Part shown: positions 1 through 12,109 of the stretch, piece by piece
Numbering within the stretch: the first letter of the stretch is position 1
Layout of the letters: every line of letters starts with the position of its first letter
Assembly (NCBI GenBank): GCA_961205875.1
Contig: OY540821.1
Coordinates: 15,190,001 to 15,254,000 of the forward strand
Length of the DNA: 64,000 bases
From: Sialis fuliginosa
Taxonomy: Eukaryota > Arthropoda > Insecta > Megaloptera > Sialidae
Direction: 5' to 3'
Position numbers and translations under genes: made by a program
Notes under the pieces: model-generated
What the model was told of the DNA's origin: nothing
Database searches by the model: none
The model's input: only the letters and a program-made list of their open reading frames with translations

Positions 1-2400
1 CTGGATCTGCAAAAGAAATCTCAACGAATACTTCAGTTTAAAAACTGATCGTATATTATAAACGATCTCATGAAATTCCTTACAGTTTAATATCCTGAAA
101 ATTATCCAGTACAAGCTAACCGAATAATTAAAAAAATGAAAAAAATGATGACATTACAATTTCTTGTTTCAACACCTATTCAGATATTAAAAAAAAATCC
201 TTCACTAAAACCACAGCAATAAACTATAGTTTTATTAAATAATCCCTAATTGATATTCAAAGCCTTTCCAATAATAAATACATCATATACTATACGTTAT
301 ATTTAATATATGCATTTTATCTAAGTACGTTTAAACCATAATTATATCAAAATTTAAACATGATTTATTGATTTTTAAAATACGACTTGTGCATTAAAAA
401 GTTCAAAGGCTTTCGAGCCTCGCCATGTCTAACATTCGTATAATAAAATCCAAACCAAATTAGGAATATAAAACCGAATTCTTCTACGTTGAGATATGCA
501 ATAAAATATCATAACGTCTTTATAGAATAAAATCTTGGGTTTAAAATAATAAATTTTACTAAAAAGTAGGTTTCGTTTTAGATAGCATTATAAAATACAG
601 AACCGTATTTATTTATTTATTTTAATTAAAAACATGTCATCATATCTAGTTAATGAACATTGAATTTAGAATGTTATTTTGTATAATTTGCCTTGTATTC
701 ACTATAATATTTGGTGCTATATAAAAATATGGTTTCGACCAAACCAATTTCTGTTATCTAGCGATTCGAATTGACTTTATAATAATAATAATACTCGTTA
801 TTAGTCCCATTTTGGAAGGATTTCTTCGATAAAATTTTAAGAAACTTGAATTAAATTGATAAAAATTTTATTAATTTAATTTTTTTAAACATTTATTGAG
901 TACTGCCCTGTTTGATAATTTCATAAAACTTGCTGACTACATAAAAAAGTCGTCGCACATTACACCTTCATAATCTGACAATTTTATTGGTTTAATCTTA
1001 CTTTTCATATCAAAAGAAGATCTCAAAAATGCGCTTGCTTCTATGATCTTTCTAGCGAATTGCTAAACAATTTTAATTTAAATATCATGTTGAAAACTAC
1101 CTGAATATTATCAATATCTATATTATAATTTAAAATTAATATACACATATACATTAAAATATTTTTTTATTTACGTTTTAAGTAACTCTAATATATCAAA
1201 AATATGCTATTTATACAGATAGTTTCAATATTCATTAAATAAATTTACACCTGTAAGTCAAAATTTATAATATTCACGTACACAGTATATTATTTTTTTA
1301 ATATAAAAATGCCCGTAGATTCAAGACAACTGAATATTTAATACAAAAAAGAAACAATATGTAAATATAAAGTCATAAACTACACACATATTACAAAAAA
1401 TAATATACTATAAACAAATATAAAATACTGTCCGGTAAAATATTATTTTATTTCTTTCCAATATATCCCAAAATATACAAAATATTTACGATTATTCTGA
1501 ATTTGTACTCCATTCGTTTAAATATATTTGATATGAGTGGACTTGATAGCTTACAAACTTGTGTAGGAAGCGTTCATGTATGTATATTTTTATAACCAGC
1601 ATTTTTAATTTTGATCGTAAAGATGTTTTATTATTCAAATTGGGCAATAAAATATTGAATAACATTAATACAATTGCTTAAACAATATCGAAGTATATAT
1701 GTTCAATATGATTTTGTATTATTGAATATGTTTGTTTTATATTTATTACACGTTGATTTTGAAGTGTTTATTTTATAGTTCTTTATTAAGATGGTTTAAT
1801 AGTTTATTTGTTTTTGTTATTGATATAATAATTATTGGATGTAATCTTTAAGAATTCATAAAATTGTATTATTTCTTTTATTAACTTGTGAGACACTCCA
1901 TTATACACAGCGCTGTTATTCCAATTTTACTGTAACCGATGTAGTTAAACCGTTTTAGAGAATGGACAGTGCATTCTGTATTAACATAATGGTGTAACAT
2001 CTGTTGAAAAAGTGAGAGATAAAGTGTAACCATAAATTAAATGGTTGCAAGTATAATAGACATCAAATAAACAAATAAAAATTTAAACGTTCCAGAATTA
2101 GTGCAGCGAATTTGTATTTTTCCTCATCAAATATATAATAGCATATTTTATAACAAAGTTAATAATTTTTTTTACAAAACCCAACGCAAGCAATCCTATT
2201 TACATCTATAATCACCTCCACAGGTACAACAATTTGCAACTTTTACGAACTGAATATAAATTCTACAATTCCTAGAAAACATTCTAAAATGAACATTGCA
2301 AAATAATACGCGGGCAATTGTACTTACATTAAAAATATCACGCACAAAGTGCAGCAATTTGCATGTTCTGTTGGCCGCGTACATAAACACGTTTATAAAT
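1..2400. other. AT-rich stretch without a recognisable gene
   Basis: Both strands are full of stops and poly-A/T runs, and no frame resembles a known protein. The only detail noted is a short segment near 1968-2020 (GCATTCTGTATTAACATAAT core) that recurs near 47673-47735, so part of this stretch is an old dispersed repeat. Confidence 0.6.
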
Positions 2401-2404
2401 CACG

Positions 2405-2640
2405 ACAACGACGAGTCCTTGCGAAACAGGATAATGCATCACGCTAACAGGAAATAGATCGATCACGTGATACATAAGTCTCGTGAGAGACGCGAGACCC
2501 GACATCTTGACGTCCCGTAGTTCTCACGTCTGCCCCTTCTCCTCCCCTCCCCCCACCGCGCCGCCCCTACAAAACGCGCACGTATGTTTTCTGAAGTCTT
2601 CACGCTAACCCGAACTTTGTGCTGCTAAATCCTTTTTAAC
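2405..2640. promoter_or_regulatory. GC- and CpG-rich block in AT-rich DNA
   Basis: This is the strongest composition shift in the first 10 kb. It holds many CpGs, a perfect palindromic E-box (ATCACGTGAT near 2464), a pyrimidine-rich C tract near 2540-2570 and CGCGC steps. It does not match any other part of the window. No open frame spans it. A promoter, enhancer or untranslated exon would all fit; no TATA box or splice site settles the matter. Function is an inference. Confidence 0.3.
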
Positions 2641-3800
2641 TTCAAAAAGAGGGAAATGTATTGATTGTTTTGAAACATCGGTGGAATACATCGCTGGTGA
2701 TATTTTTTTTTTGAGTGATAACAGTGTTGATGGAAAGTTATTAAATCAGAGGGGGGGATTACAAAATAGGGGTATTTATTCCTGTATCTGCTATCACTAT
2801 GTGGTTAATTTAGAAAATAATCTATTTGATGGGGTTATCTTTTAAAATGTCAATTAAAAGAATACCTACTTCCTTAATATTTATTTTATATTAATGAAAT
2901 TATTGTATGAACTCTTATGGTTTCGATATGTCTGTCTGTCTGTATGTTACAGCCCTCCCATTCTTTCATGAATGCTCCTATGTACTGGAAAATATATTAA
3001 TTTTTTTTTTAAGATAAGTCTCCTAAAAAAATGTTTTAGAACCTTTTAACCCTTGAGTTATCAAAGCATCCCCCTCTAATTTCTAATGCAAAAAATCTGA
3101 AAAAGTCCATAATGTGTCTTTTAATTAGTACTTTCAATAAAAATTCAAAGAATACCGTAACAAAAATTGTTATGAAAAATTTTGAAATATTTTTTTTTGT
3201 AAATTGGCACACACATCTTTCAATATGAAATTACTCTTGATACGTATTATCAAGTAGATAATGTTAGTGAGAATGACTACGGAACCCTATCATGTACCTA
3301 CTTACATGCCCAAGATGCACTTATAAAAAAATAGCAAGTGTTTATTACGGTCAGGAGGAAAATGGTATAAATGTTTATTAATGTTTTTTGAAATTATTGG
3401 ATGTGTGTAAATGAGATAAAATCAAAACAGGTTTATTTTATAAATCATATACCTAATCACCGATCAAAATAGAATCATAATTTAGATCAAAATAAATCAG
3501 AAATGATTTGTTTCGGTGCCAGACCACAATGGGACACACTGAAGGACAACAACCACGCGGGATGTTGTTTATATGCGAGTGTAAGACAGAGAGACAGAAG
3601 GAAATTCAAACAGAGTACATGAAAAGAGATCGGTAATGATGTGTTAAGTTGGTACCCCAACTTACATTTTTCAAAAATTTGTTTTATTGAAAAATTAATA
3701 GAACATAAATTAAAATAATAATATTACCTACAAAAATAAATTATTATAAATAAATAAGAGGTTTTGTTCCTAGACAAAAATTAATTTTAAATATAAAATT
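2641..3800. other. AT-rich sequence, probably repeat-derived, no gene
   Basis: No coding frame. A TGTCTGTCTGTC run near 2930 and a stretch ending in GGAACCCT near 3280-3290 resemble decayed members of dispersed families seen elsewhere in the window. The piece at 3510-3660 is a little GC-richer and unmatched. Confidence 0.45.
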
Positions 3801-3909
3801 TCACCCTTCTACGATTTATCGTATTTTAGTTATAGCGTCTACAGACCGACACACAGACATCATGGCGAAAATAGTCAAAATGGATAATTCCATCAAAATT
3901 CGAAATATT

Positions 3910-4102
3910 TACTACTTGTATGTATAAAAATTATTTTTTCAATATATTTGTACATCTTTTACTAGAGGGCGTCATTTTACATGTTCAGTAAAAATTTCAA
4001 GTTTCTAGTTTATATAGTTTACGAGCTATTCAGCTTTGAGTGAAAAGAACGGACGGACGGACGACAAAGTGAGATTAATAGGGTTTCTTCGGAACCCTAA
4101 AA
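3910..4102 (+). repeat. GGAACCCT-family dispersed repeat, copy A
   Basis: This segment carries ACTAGAGGGCGTCATTTTAC, a GACGGACGGACG run and the end AATAGGGTTTCTTCGGAACC. It matches 21496-21690 in reverse complement and, more weakly, 42060-42226. The order of blocks is conserved, which makes this a dispersed element family rather than chance. No coding capacity is visible; class unknown. Confidence 0.7.
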
Positions 4103-4158
4103 TAGTTTTAAAACAGCGCATTATTTTCACGGTGTTGAGTTTATATTTCATATTGAAG

Positions 4159-4437
4159 AAAGCGTTTGAAAATAAAAAAAATATCGATTCATTTTATAGA
4201 ATCATGTAGTTTTTAAACGGAATTATTCAATAATAATGTATCTAGAAATGGTGAGCATAGAAAGATAATATTCAAAAAAGAAAGAAAATCGTATATTTTT
4301 CTTTCTGCATAAAGCGTTTGAAAATAAAAAAAAATATCGATTCATTTTATAGAATCAAGTAGTTTTTAAACTAAATTATTCAATCATAAAAAGATAATAT
4401 TAAAAAAAGAAAGAAACTCGAATTTCCTTTCTGCATT
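4159..4437. repeat. 152-bp tandem duplication
   Basis: The block beginning AAAGCGTTTGAAAATAAAAA at 4159 is repeated at 4311, a period of 152 bp. The second unit keeps the ATCGATTCATTTTATAGAAT core but has lost about 25 bp in the middle, so it ends near 4437. Both units finish with TTTCTTTCTGCAT-like sequence. A simple local duplication, moderately old. Confidence 0.8.
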
Positions 4438-4489
4438 CAGCGATTCAGATAATTTGTATATCTTTCTGAAGAATATTAAAATATAAAAA

Positions 4490-4780
4490 GTGGAAGGGTT
4501 GAGAGGTAGGGGGGAGGGTAAGTTAGTACATCCGTCCACACACAAGGTGACACTTATTTAAAACGACTCGTGTTTAACACGAACAAGATGAGATGAAATA
4601 GCTCACAAAACATCTGACGGCGGACACCGAGACAGGTAATAAATAATCATTAGCGCTCGCCGTGAAAGGGTTAAGAGACTGGCACTAACGAGTTAAGGTG
4701 TGACAACAGATCAGGTGTCCCTCATTTACAACAACGACCCATCGCTGCGAAACTTGGGTAACTATCTCTACAATAGTTGT
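4490..4780. promoter_or_regulatory. GC-richer, low-repeat block; candidate regulatory element
   Basis: The block stands out against its AT-rich flanks and has no match in the window. It contains a CAGGTG E-box core, AAGGTGTGACA (resembling a T-box half-site), AATAATCATTAGC (homeodomain-like) and several CpGs. No frame is open across it. Binding-site calls rest on short motifs only, so regulatory function is an inference. Confidence 0.25.
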
Positions 4781-7010
4781 TAAGTATCATCCCCCAATCA
4801 TATCAGTTTCTGGGAGGGGGTGTAAGGGATAATGATATTGACAGATGTTATTAAGTATATAGGGTGAGTAAATTGAAGTTTATAATATTTATTTCATAAA
4901 AAATGCTTATATACTCATCAACAGAACTAAAGAATATAATATACCTATCTTCATTTTACTCAATCAATTTTTTATAACACTAATCTACAATGAATCAAAA
5001 TTGGAAAAAGGATACGATTTTTTTAAAAACTTTGTCAAGTTCTCACTTGATGGTAAAAAATCTGTGTTGTATTTTAAAGCTTGATTTTTGCTTACAATAT
5101 CGTACTTAATATAATTTTTAAATAGAAATTCCCATTGGCAGACACCAATTTCTAAATATCGCTTTTTTGAATATATATGCAAAAAATGCATGTTACATAA
5201 AATAAAATAAATATTTTCAAGCTGCAATTTCAATATTTAAAATACAGCTAACAATAAATAAATTATTTTCTATCGAGTGAGAACTTGATAATTAAACAAA
5301 TATATCCAATTTTCGATTTTGATTAATGTTACCAAACATTTCATCAAAGTAATTGAATTTAAATCAAAAAGATAATTTAAAAAGTTAAGATTACATGCAT
5401 CAAAATATTTTTTTAATGATCCTTTTGCGACTAATTTTAACGAAGATGTTATGATATGAAATTAACCATTTTTTTTCTACCGAAAATATTCATTTAATAT
5501 TTTGAGATGAGTGTATTTTTTAATCTTTATCTACCCTACACAGGAACTCTAGATACGTCACTGATAATGTTATATTTAAGGCAGTAGCTGCTTACTGTAA
5601 CACAATAGCAGTATATTAATTACATTAAACCGCATTTCAAATGTAAAAATTGATTTATATACAATATACATATGTAATATTTTAATTGTATGCTAAATAA
5701 ATATATACAAAGTAAAATATTACTTTCAAAATGGAATATATCTTCGACCAGTTATATAACAATACAGTTTAAAATATGTTCATTGTACAAATAATGTACG
5801 TTGTACATACATACTTATTAATGTTGTCAAAATTTATTTCATTCTTTCGAACATTGAATGTAAAATATTTGTAATAAACAGGGCCGTAGTTTTATATTGG
5901 CAACAGCAGGAGAGAGGGTCAAGATGATCATATTTAAATCAGCAATGAGCAGATTCGACATGCTCTAGAAATATTAAGAATAATAACAATCTAGCCCTTT
6001 TCATATTCGATGTAAGTAACTTTAACTGATTTACGAAGTTAATATTAGGTATTTTAAAAATTTGGGTGCAATTTTTTTAAAGTCAGATTGTATCTACGTC
6101 CCTGAGAATACATGCGACATTTTTTTGTTGTAAATATTACGTGGACACAATTTACAAACAGTGTTGAAATATTAGTGGCATTAACATTTGATGAAAGCTA
6201 GAAAAAAAAACTAGTGTTATAAATTAAATTTAGGTATTCATATATATTTTTTTTATAAACATAAGTTGTTTAAAATGTAGATCATGTAATAAATAATAAG
6301 AAAAAAATGTGTTCGTCAAAAAACAAGCTTTGAATTTATTGCCGAAAGACAAAAAATTTAATTGTTTATTTGCATGAGAGATTATAATAAAACGTAGTTC
6401 GTAAAAAACTAAATTATTAATTTCTTTTAGTGAAATAACAACTAAAAATAATAATATCACCTTACTTACTTTACAGTTCAGAAGCCATATTATCTAACGT
6501 TACTAAATTCTGAATAGCTAAGAAAATTTAAACAATTCAGTTCTCCTGAAAATTTATTACCTTTAATATTTCCATAGCACACTGAATTCTAGGATTTTAG
6601 ATCTATTTAAAAAAATGTGATTCACAAGAAAAAAATCTTAAAACTAACAAAATCACACATTTTAACCTTGAAACTTAAAAAACCTTTTGGTGCCAATATT
6701 TCTTTGTTTCTGATTTAACGGAAGATAAAATAAATCTAACCGAAGATTAATGTGTCTAAATATCATTGAAATCCGAGCTCAAACTTTACCGGAATAAATT
6801 CTTTAATGTTTTTATTATTTGTTTTATTTAGCTACCTGTTTTGTCTACATTTGATTTATTTTGTTTTAAAATAAAATGGATATGAAATTATTTTTATTAA
6901 CTTTTAAAGATTATACAAATGCTTTGGTTTTGACGGTTTTATAGTAATATATTTTATTATTATGTATGTTCTAAAAAATATTTATTACTATGTAGTATGT
7001 ACAGGCTGTC
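4781..7010. other. AT-rich stretch, no gene; possible hAT-like end near 5879
   Basis: No supported coding sequence. At 5879 the sequence CAGGGCCGTAG begins a GC-richer 50 bp. The same start (CAGGGCCGTAA) occurs at 27665, and it resembles the terminal bases of hAT-type elements. No second end was found here. Confidence 0.45.
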
Positions 7011-7312
7011 CTAGTCGATACGAGATGACATATTGGTAACTTTAGTTTCGTCTGGGAATTGAATCTTATAACTGACAGTACCGTTTTAGCTTCTTTTCAT
7101 CTGAATTTAAACCAATCTTCTCTTCGTTCTGAGACCGAGAAAGGTCTCATTTCATGTATTTGCAACAGTGTTGCAACAATGAGAAAAAATTTGTGATTTA
7201 AAAAAAATAAATAACACGTTTTATTAGTTATATTTGATGTCTATTATTTAAAATTCGTTTTTTATACACGCGTGTATAAAAAACACTCAATTATAAAACT
7301 ATAATACCTTTA

Positions 7313-8204
7313 CATCTTATTCTCTTGTATTTCAGTCGATATTTGTATGACGAGTTGAAGTTGACTGCAAGAAATTTCACTAAAAAATGAAGAATTTTTG
7401 ATTTCGTTAAAAGTGTTTATTGTATAGAAAATGACGCGAAAAGTTGACTGTTTCAAACCGCAGGTCTGTATCTCAAACCGTTCTCGAGATATAGCCTCTC
7501 AAAGTTTTAGTTTTTTCAAATTTTTGGAGAAAAAAGGCCATAACTTTTGAACGCGTGGTCGGAATTGATTTTAGTTGACGGATTTGAAATCAGCTTGTCA
7601 AAATCTATATAATGACATATACAATACCTTAAAACTCGGGAAAAAAAATTTCGCGAAAAATCGAAAAAATTCAAAGGGGTATACCTTAAAAAAATGTCGA
7701 TTTTTGACCAAAATTTTTTGTCGGATTTTAAAGTATTATACATGTCATTATATAGATTTTGACACGCTGAATTCAAATCCGTCAACTAAAATCAATTCCG
7801 ACCACACGTTCAAAAGTTATGGCCTTTTTTCTCCAAAATTTTGAAAAAACTGAAACTTTGAGAGGCTATATCTCGAGAACGATTTGAGATACAGACCTGC
7901 GGTTTGAACAGTTCAACTTTTCACGTCATTTTCTATACAATTAACATACTTTTAACGAAATCAAAAATTCTAAATTTTTTAGTGATATTTCCTACAGTGA
8001 ACTTCAACTCGTCATACAAATATCGACTAAAATACAAGAGAATAAGACGTAGCATCATTTAGTTACTATATAAATATATAAGAATGTATTTAAAAAAGTA
8101 AAAGCTTGAACTTAAAGTGTTTCATAACTAGTAATTAGGGGGCCCGTGGGTTATCAATTTGAGTTGCAGGGGAGCCGCTACATCAAAAAGTTTAAAAAGC
8201 ACTG
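7313..8204 (+). mobile_element. hAT-like element carrying a long palindrome, copy 1
   Basis: Two arms of about 330-340 bp (7313-7650 and 7712-8050) are near-perfect reverse complements around a short asymmetric centre. The left arm starts near ATCTTATTCTCTTGTAT and the right arm ends ATACAAGAGAATAAGACGT. After the palindrome comes a unique tail (about 8051-8130), then a GC-richer terminus ending TTTAAAAAGCACTG at 8204. In reverse complement that end reads CAGTGCTTTTTAAA, a typical hAT terminus, and it matches the left end of copy 2. The left hAT end is missing. Mirrored short frames on both strands are by-products of the palindrome. Non-autonomous; strong hairpin potential if transcribed. Confidence 0.8.
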
Positions 8205-8212
8205 GTCTACAG

Positions 8213-9340
8213 TTCTGTTAGAAAATGATTTTCCAAATCGAAGCTACGTAAAATTTATGTGAATAATAAAAATCATTAATGAAATAAAACTAAATATCTT
8301 GGTATCATTACTTTCAGATATACCTACTTTACTATACCATTGCACAGTCGTAAAGCCCAATATCCGATTTGATTGTCTCGGCAGACAGTATAATGCATCT
8401 GGTAATAAATCGATCTCGTCTGTGAAATAAATAGTGGACAGATAGCACACTCTTAACACTTGTTAGTTCAATGGCGTTACCAAATATGGTCACTTGTGAC
8501 TAAAATATTGCCGCCAGTCTGGAGAATTTTTGTCACACGCTTTTTGTTTTGTCGGGATTTTTAGCTTTAATAGGGGACGGTTTAAACGGGTTTAAATAGT
8601 TCAGTTTGTTCAGGAATTCCGAATGTGTATTATATGTAACGATTCGTAATAAATTATTTATATTTTTAATTTACTATTTTTTATTATTCAATAGATGTAA
8701 TCAACTTTAAAACGTGAATTATTAAAAGTACAAGTTATGTATATAAATTAATTAGTTTTTTAAGAAGTCATAATTAGGTTTCAATTAAGAATTTTCACAT
8801 TATTAATTAAAATAGCAAATATATATTTTTTGTTTATGAATTAAAATCTTCAGAGATCTTTGTAGATGTAGTGAGCAAATATGATTTTCTCGCTCACATG
8901 AAAAACCCCATTTTTGCAGTTATCATGTTCTGGCCTAAGAGCATTGAAATTAAGCATGCCTGTTATCTTAAAATTAGAAATAAATATTAACTTTGTTTTT
9001 CCATAATAACATTCAGTTCAATATTTATTATTTCGTTCTTCTGTACGACTAAATTCCATATCCACACAAAGCTTGATAAAATCTTAAACATTTCATCCTC
9101 ACAATAAAAAAATATCACATACAATTCCATGTATCTTGACCATCACCTATTTTGAATATAATATCAATACAATACGTATATGTATGTAAGAATGACATTT
9201 TTTTCGTCCAGATCGGTCGCATAAAACACACATTTTGCATACGCTCTGTGACACTTGGAAACCGAGGGCTCGTGCACAATTTACACCCATATATCTCTTC
9301 GGCGTGGCCCCGTAAATGTAAAACTCGATCATGTCTGTAT
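8213..9340. other. AT-rich stretch without a recognisable gene
   Basis: Nothing coding or repeated within the window was recognised. A slightly GC-richer part at 9240-9340 precedes a CAGGGGCGG motif at 9342. Confidence 0.5.
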
Positions 9341-9341
9341 G

Positions 9342-9500
9342 CAGGGGCGGACTGGCCCAAAAATATTCACCGAAAAAAATATTAGAACATTTTATTTTTT
9401 ATTATTTCGTTCCAAAATCGTAAAAAAAAACATTTATGAAATCAATCTATTGCCTGTCACAACCTTCTAGTTAATGATCCTAGAAAGCTGAGATTTGATA
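9342..9500 (+). mobile_element. possible hAT-like terminus (CAGGGGCGGACTGGCCC)
   Basis: CAGGGGCGGACTGGCCC is a common start for hAT-like DNA transposon remnants. The sequence becomes AT-rich directly afterwards and no matching second terminus or 8-bp target duplication was found. Call rests on the terminal motif only. Confidence 0.25.
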
Positions 9501-9751
9501 TAATTATAGTCAATGGTGGACCAATAATAGACCTCAACTATAAAATAAAATTTTAAGTTTTTGCTGCTTTTTAAGAGAGGCAATTGAAATGTGACAATTC
9601 AAGGAAATTAAATATGTAAACGTTTTAAATTCTTAATTCAAAGTATACTATTTGTATTTTATCAAAAATAATTAACATTTGTTATAAAAATATATTATTA
9701 TTAATTGAAATCTATATACGTATTCTCTACGTATTGAACGATGCGAGGGTA

Positions 9752-9811
9752 AATCATGTGTGTATGTAAAATTTATTTTACCTGCCTTAACGGCAACATA
9801 CACATATGATT
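9752..9811. repeat. short hairpin
   Basis: AATCATGTGTGTATGT (9752-9767) pairs with ACATACACATATGATT (9796-9811) with one mismatch around a 28-base loop. It may be a tiny MITE remnant; no target duplication was identified. Confidence 0.5.
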
Positions 9812-10126
9812 TTTTTGTGCATATCTATATCTTTCGAATGATATAAGTTTCATTCACCTCCTTTTATAATAAAAACTAAAAAAACGTGTTCACATATTAA
9901 TATATAGATTCACAAAGAACGGGTAGTTAAGTACCCTATTATACTATAAAATGTAATTTCTCAGAAGAGCGATTTGAAAATTTGATGTATATCTATTTTG
10001 TTCAGATATCATTTAATTACCATTTTTGTTAAATTATTTCTTAATTCAATACAAATACTATAAACTATAAATAGACTAAACGAAAGTTCCCAAGCTAAAT
10101 TTATTACAAATGAGGTAAATAAAGGA
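9812..10126. other. AT-rich spacer, nothing recognised
   Basis: No frame, repeat or motif of note. Confidence 0.5.
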
Positions 10127-10340
10127 CTAAAACCGGCAAGTTCGTTCCTGTTTGTATCTGTAGATATAGGATGTCCCAAAAGCGAACGCCATTATGCAAA
10201 TAATAGCATTGTTTTCGAGCTCAGCTGAAAATGACGCGCGGGTTCCGGATGAGGTCGTGTGAATCTGCTCACCCTTTCCATTCTCATTCTTGATGCGTCT
10301 CCTAGATGTCTCCCTTACACACCATCTCCTTGGTGTCATA
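10127..10340. promoter_or_regulatory. GC-richer block with ATGCAAAT octamer; open on minus strand
   Basis: The block is unmatched in the window and clearly GC-richer than its flanks. It contains ATGCAAAT (octamer-like) near 10194, GAGCTCAGCTG and several CpGs. The minus strand is open for 70 codons, but the peptide (Arg/Thr-rich, then hydrophobic) shows no family motif, and no splice sites frame it clearly. It could be a regulatory element or a fragment of an untranslated exon. Confidence 0.2.
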
Positions 10341-10497
10341 CGAGTGATCCTGAATTTTAAGATGATGAAATATGAGGAGAAAATATTTTTGTTTTTTAAA
10401 GAATTTATTACCTGTGAAAAAGAGAGTCATTAAAAAAGAAATGTATGCACTAAAAAGTCAAGAAGTATCCAGTAGATAGGATGGAGTGAGATATGAA

Positions 10498-11180
10498 CTA
10501 TTCAACTTATTTGTTAATTTATCAATTTTAATTTGTTCATAATTGGGGAAGGAGGTCTCGACGGTCTTATGGCATTTTATAGTCTTATGTCCGGTATTAT
10601 AAAGGACCTAGCAAATTTGTTAGCTAACAAGCACTCTCAAATGAGGTATCTAACTTATATGACAGTTGTTTTGGAGTTTGTTGAAGACTTTGACAAGTTT
10701 CGCGCACGCGTTGTAGGTAAATACCCACGGAATTAAAACAATGGTGATATTATAATAATTATTTTGTATATACGGTGAAAGATGCCTGTGTTACAATTAG
10801 TTGAAGTGTCACTGCTCTAAATTCCATAACTAATCCATAGATACTAGTACAGAATTAATACCCCATTTGAAAGTAATTGCTAGCTAGCAAATTTTGCTAG
10901 GTCCTTTATGATACCGGACATTAAAGGTAGTGATGTAAGTTATATTTAAAAAAAAGTTGGAGTCTGTAGGATCGCGTCAAGCTGAGATATTAACTATTCA
11001 ACTTATTTGTTAACTTATCAATTTTAATTTGTTCATAATAGGGCAAGGAGGTCTCGACGCTCTTAGGGCATTTGATAATCTTAAAGTTAATGATGTAAGC
11101 TATATTTAAAAAAAAGTTGGAGTCTGTAGGATTGCGCCAAGCTGAGATATTAACTGTTAATTTATCAATTTTAATTGACA
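10498..11180 (-). repeat. 160-bp satellite-like units, reverse orientation
   Basis: CTATTCAACTTATTTGTTAA recurs at 10498 and 10994, a spacing of 496. Removing the 336 bp added by an insertion (333-bp element plus 3-bp duplication) leaves a 160-bp period. Each unit holds GGAGGTCTCGACG, a GTAAGYTATATTTAAAAAAA block and AGTTGGAGTCTGTAGGAT. The same unit occurs in the opposite orientation at 49725-49858 and as an array at 61181-61560. Confidence 0.85.
10588..10920. mobile_element. 333-bp TIR element inserted in a satellite unit (TTA duplication)
   Basis: The element begins TGTCCGGTATTATAAAGGAC and ends GTCCTTTATGATACCGGACA, an inverted repeat of about 20 bp with further imperfect pairing (CTAGCAAATTTG against CAAATTTTGCTAG). 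It is bracketed by TTA (10585-10587 and 10921-10923). The neighbouring satellite unit provides an empty-site comparison, so the boundaries are firm. A 3-bp TTA duplication fits PIF/Harbinger-type elements (TWA targets), although the terminal bases are not the usual GGG. No transposase. Partial copies lie at 35575-35763 and 39826-39960. Confidence 0.85.
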
Positions 11181-11224
11181 TTTTCTGTGATTTTTTAAGG
11201 GTGGAAAAATAAATCTCGCCCAAG

Positions 11225-11374
11225 GCGCCAGAGTTGCTAAGGCCGGCTCTGGATGCATCTTTTATAGGTCCATCACAACTCAGTTAACAATATGCCTAAT
11301 AAATTAATATCAGTAAAGAATTAAAGAACGGCAATTGTATAAAGAAACTTCTGCGAAAGCTAATAACAATTCAT
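11225..11374. other. spacer between satellite units and GC-rich block
   Basis: Mostly AT-rich with a short GC-richer piece near 11222-11260 (AAGGCGCCAGAGTTGCTAAG). No gene seen. Confidence 0.4.
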
Positions 11375-11625
11375 TTGCACAAGGTTGGGATTTACGGCTT
11401 TAACAATCATCAAAGCAACAATGTGTACCTATACAAGAGCGAGAGAGAGAGGACTGTCCCGCAGACAGACATTGTTTACAACCTTCTGGCCGTCCGGCGG
11501 GCCGGTTGTCCGATCGTAATAAATAACGCGAGACACCTTCTCCGTCAAACGTGCGCGATATCATTTGCACCAGTGGTTGCAAAAATGGTGATTTTGGGGT
11601 AATTTGCATAAAGCTTAATATGCCA
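11375..11625. promoter_or_regulatory. GC-rich block with GAGA tract; candidate regulatory element
   Basis: The block holds GAGCGAGAGAGAGAGG (GAGA-factor-like), a CCGTCCGGCGGGCCGG stretch, GTGCGCGATATC and two GCCATT/AATGGTG-type cores resembling PHO/YY1 sites. Both strands are open for about 70 codons, without protein motifs, as expected where stops are rare in GC-rich DNA. GAGA plus PHO-like sites recall Polycomb or promoter elements of flies; that reading is speculative. No TATA or clear initiator fixes a start site. Confidence 0.25.
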
Positions 11626-12109
11626 TTGTTTGTTAGCCGACAATATACTAGCCGTGATTATTTTTACTTTTTTATACATAAATGTACTGTAACATATCAT
11701 AAAAAATACTATTCATAAAATCAAGATTTAGAAGCAATTACACATTTTGAGGATCCCTGCATTGAGTATGACTATTATTTCAATGATGTCTGTCTGTCTG
11801 TCGGCCTGCGAACGGTTTACAGTCAAAACAGTGAGATGTACAGACATGGCGCTTTAAAATAAATGTAAAAAAGTACAGCTTCCGTTTTTGATGGGCATAA
11901 ACCGGAAACACATGTTTACTTTCGTCAATTTTTAAATTTTAAGAATTATTTTCGAGACAGTGCAAAGTAAAAAGTTCTGTTCATAGATTTTTTTATATGT
12001 CATAACTCATAATAATTTTTGAAACGGTTCGAAAGAATGAATTATAAATATAAGTATTTTTCACCATTTACATATTTTTATTTAGATTTATTATTATTGA
12101 CATGTTATA

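Noticed and set aside
7516..7844. Nearly identical 89-residue frames on both strands (also at 25882-26093)
   Set aside because: They are the two arms of the palindrome read in opposite directions; the mirrored sequence is explained by the inverted repeat and shows no protein family motifs.
9115..9470. Four overlapping frames of 61-81 codons on both strands
   Set aside because: Overlapping frames in a GC-richer patch with few stops; no motif, and the patch ends at a transposon-like terminus.
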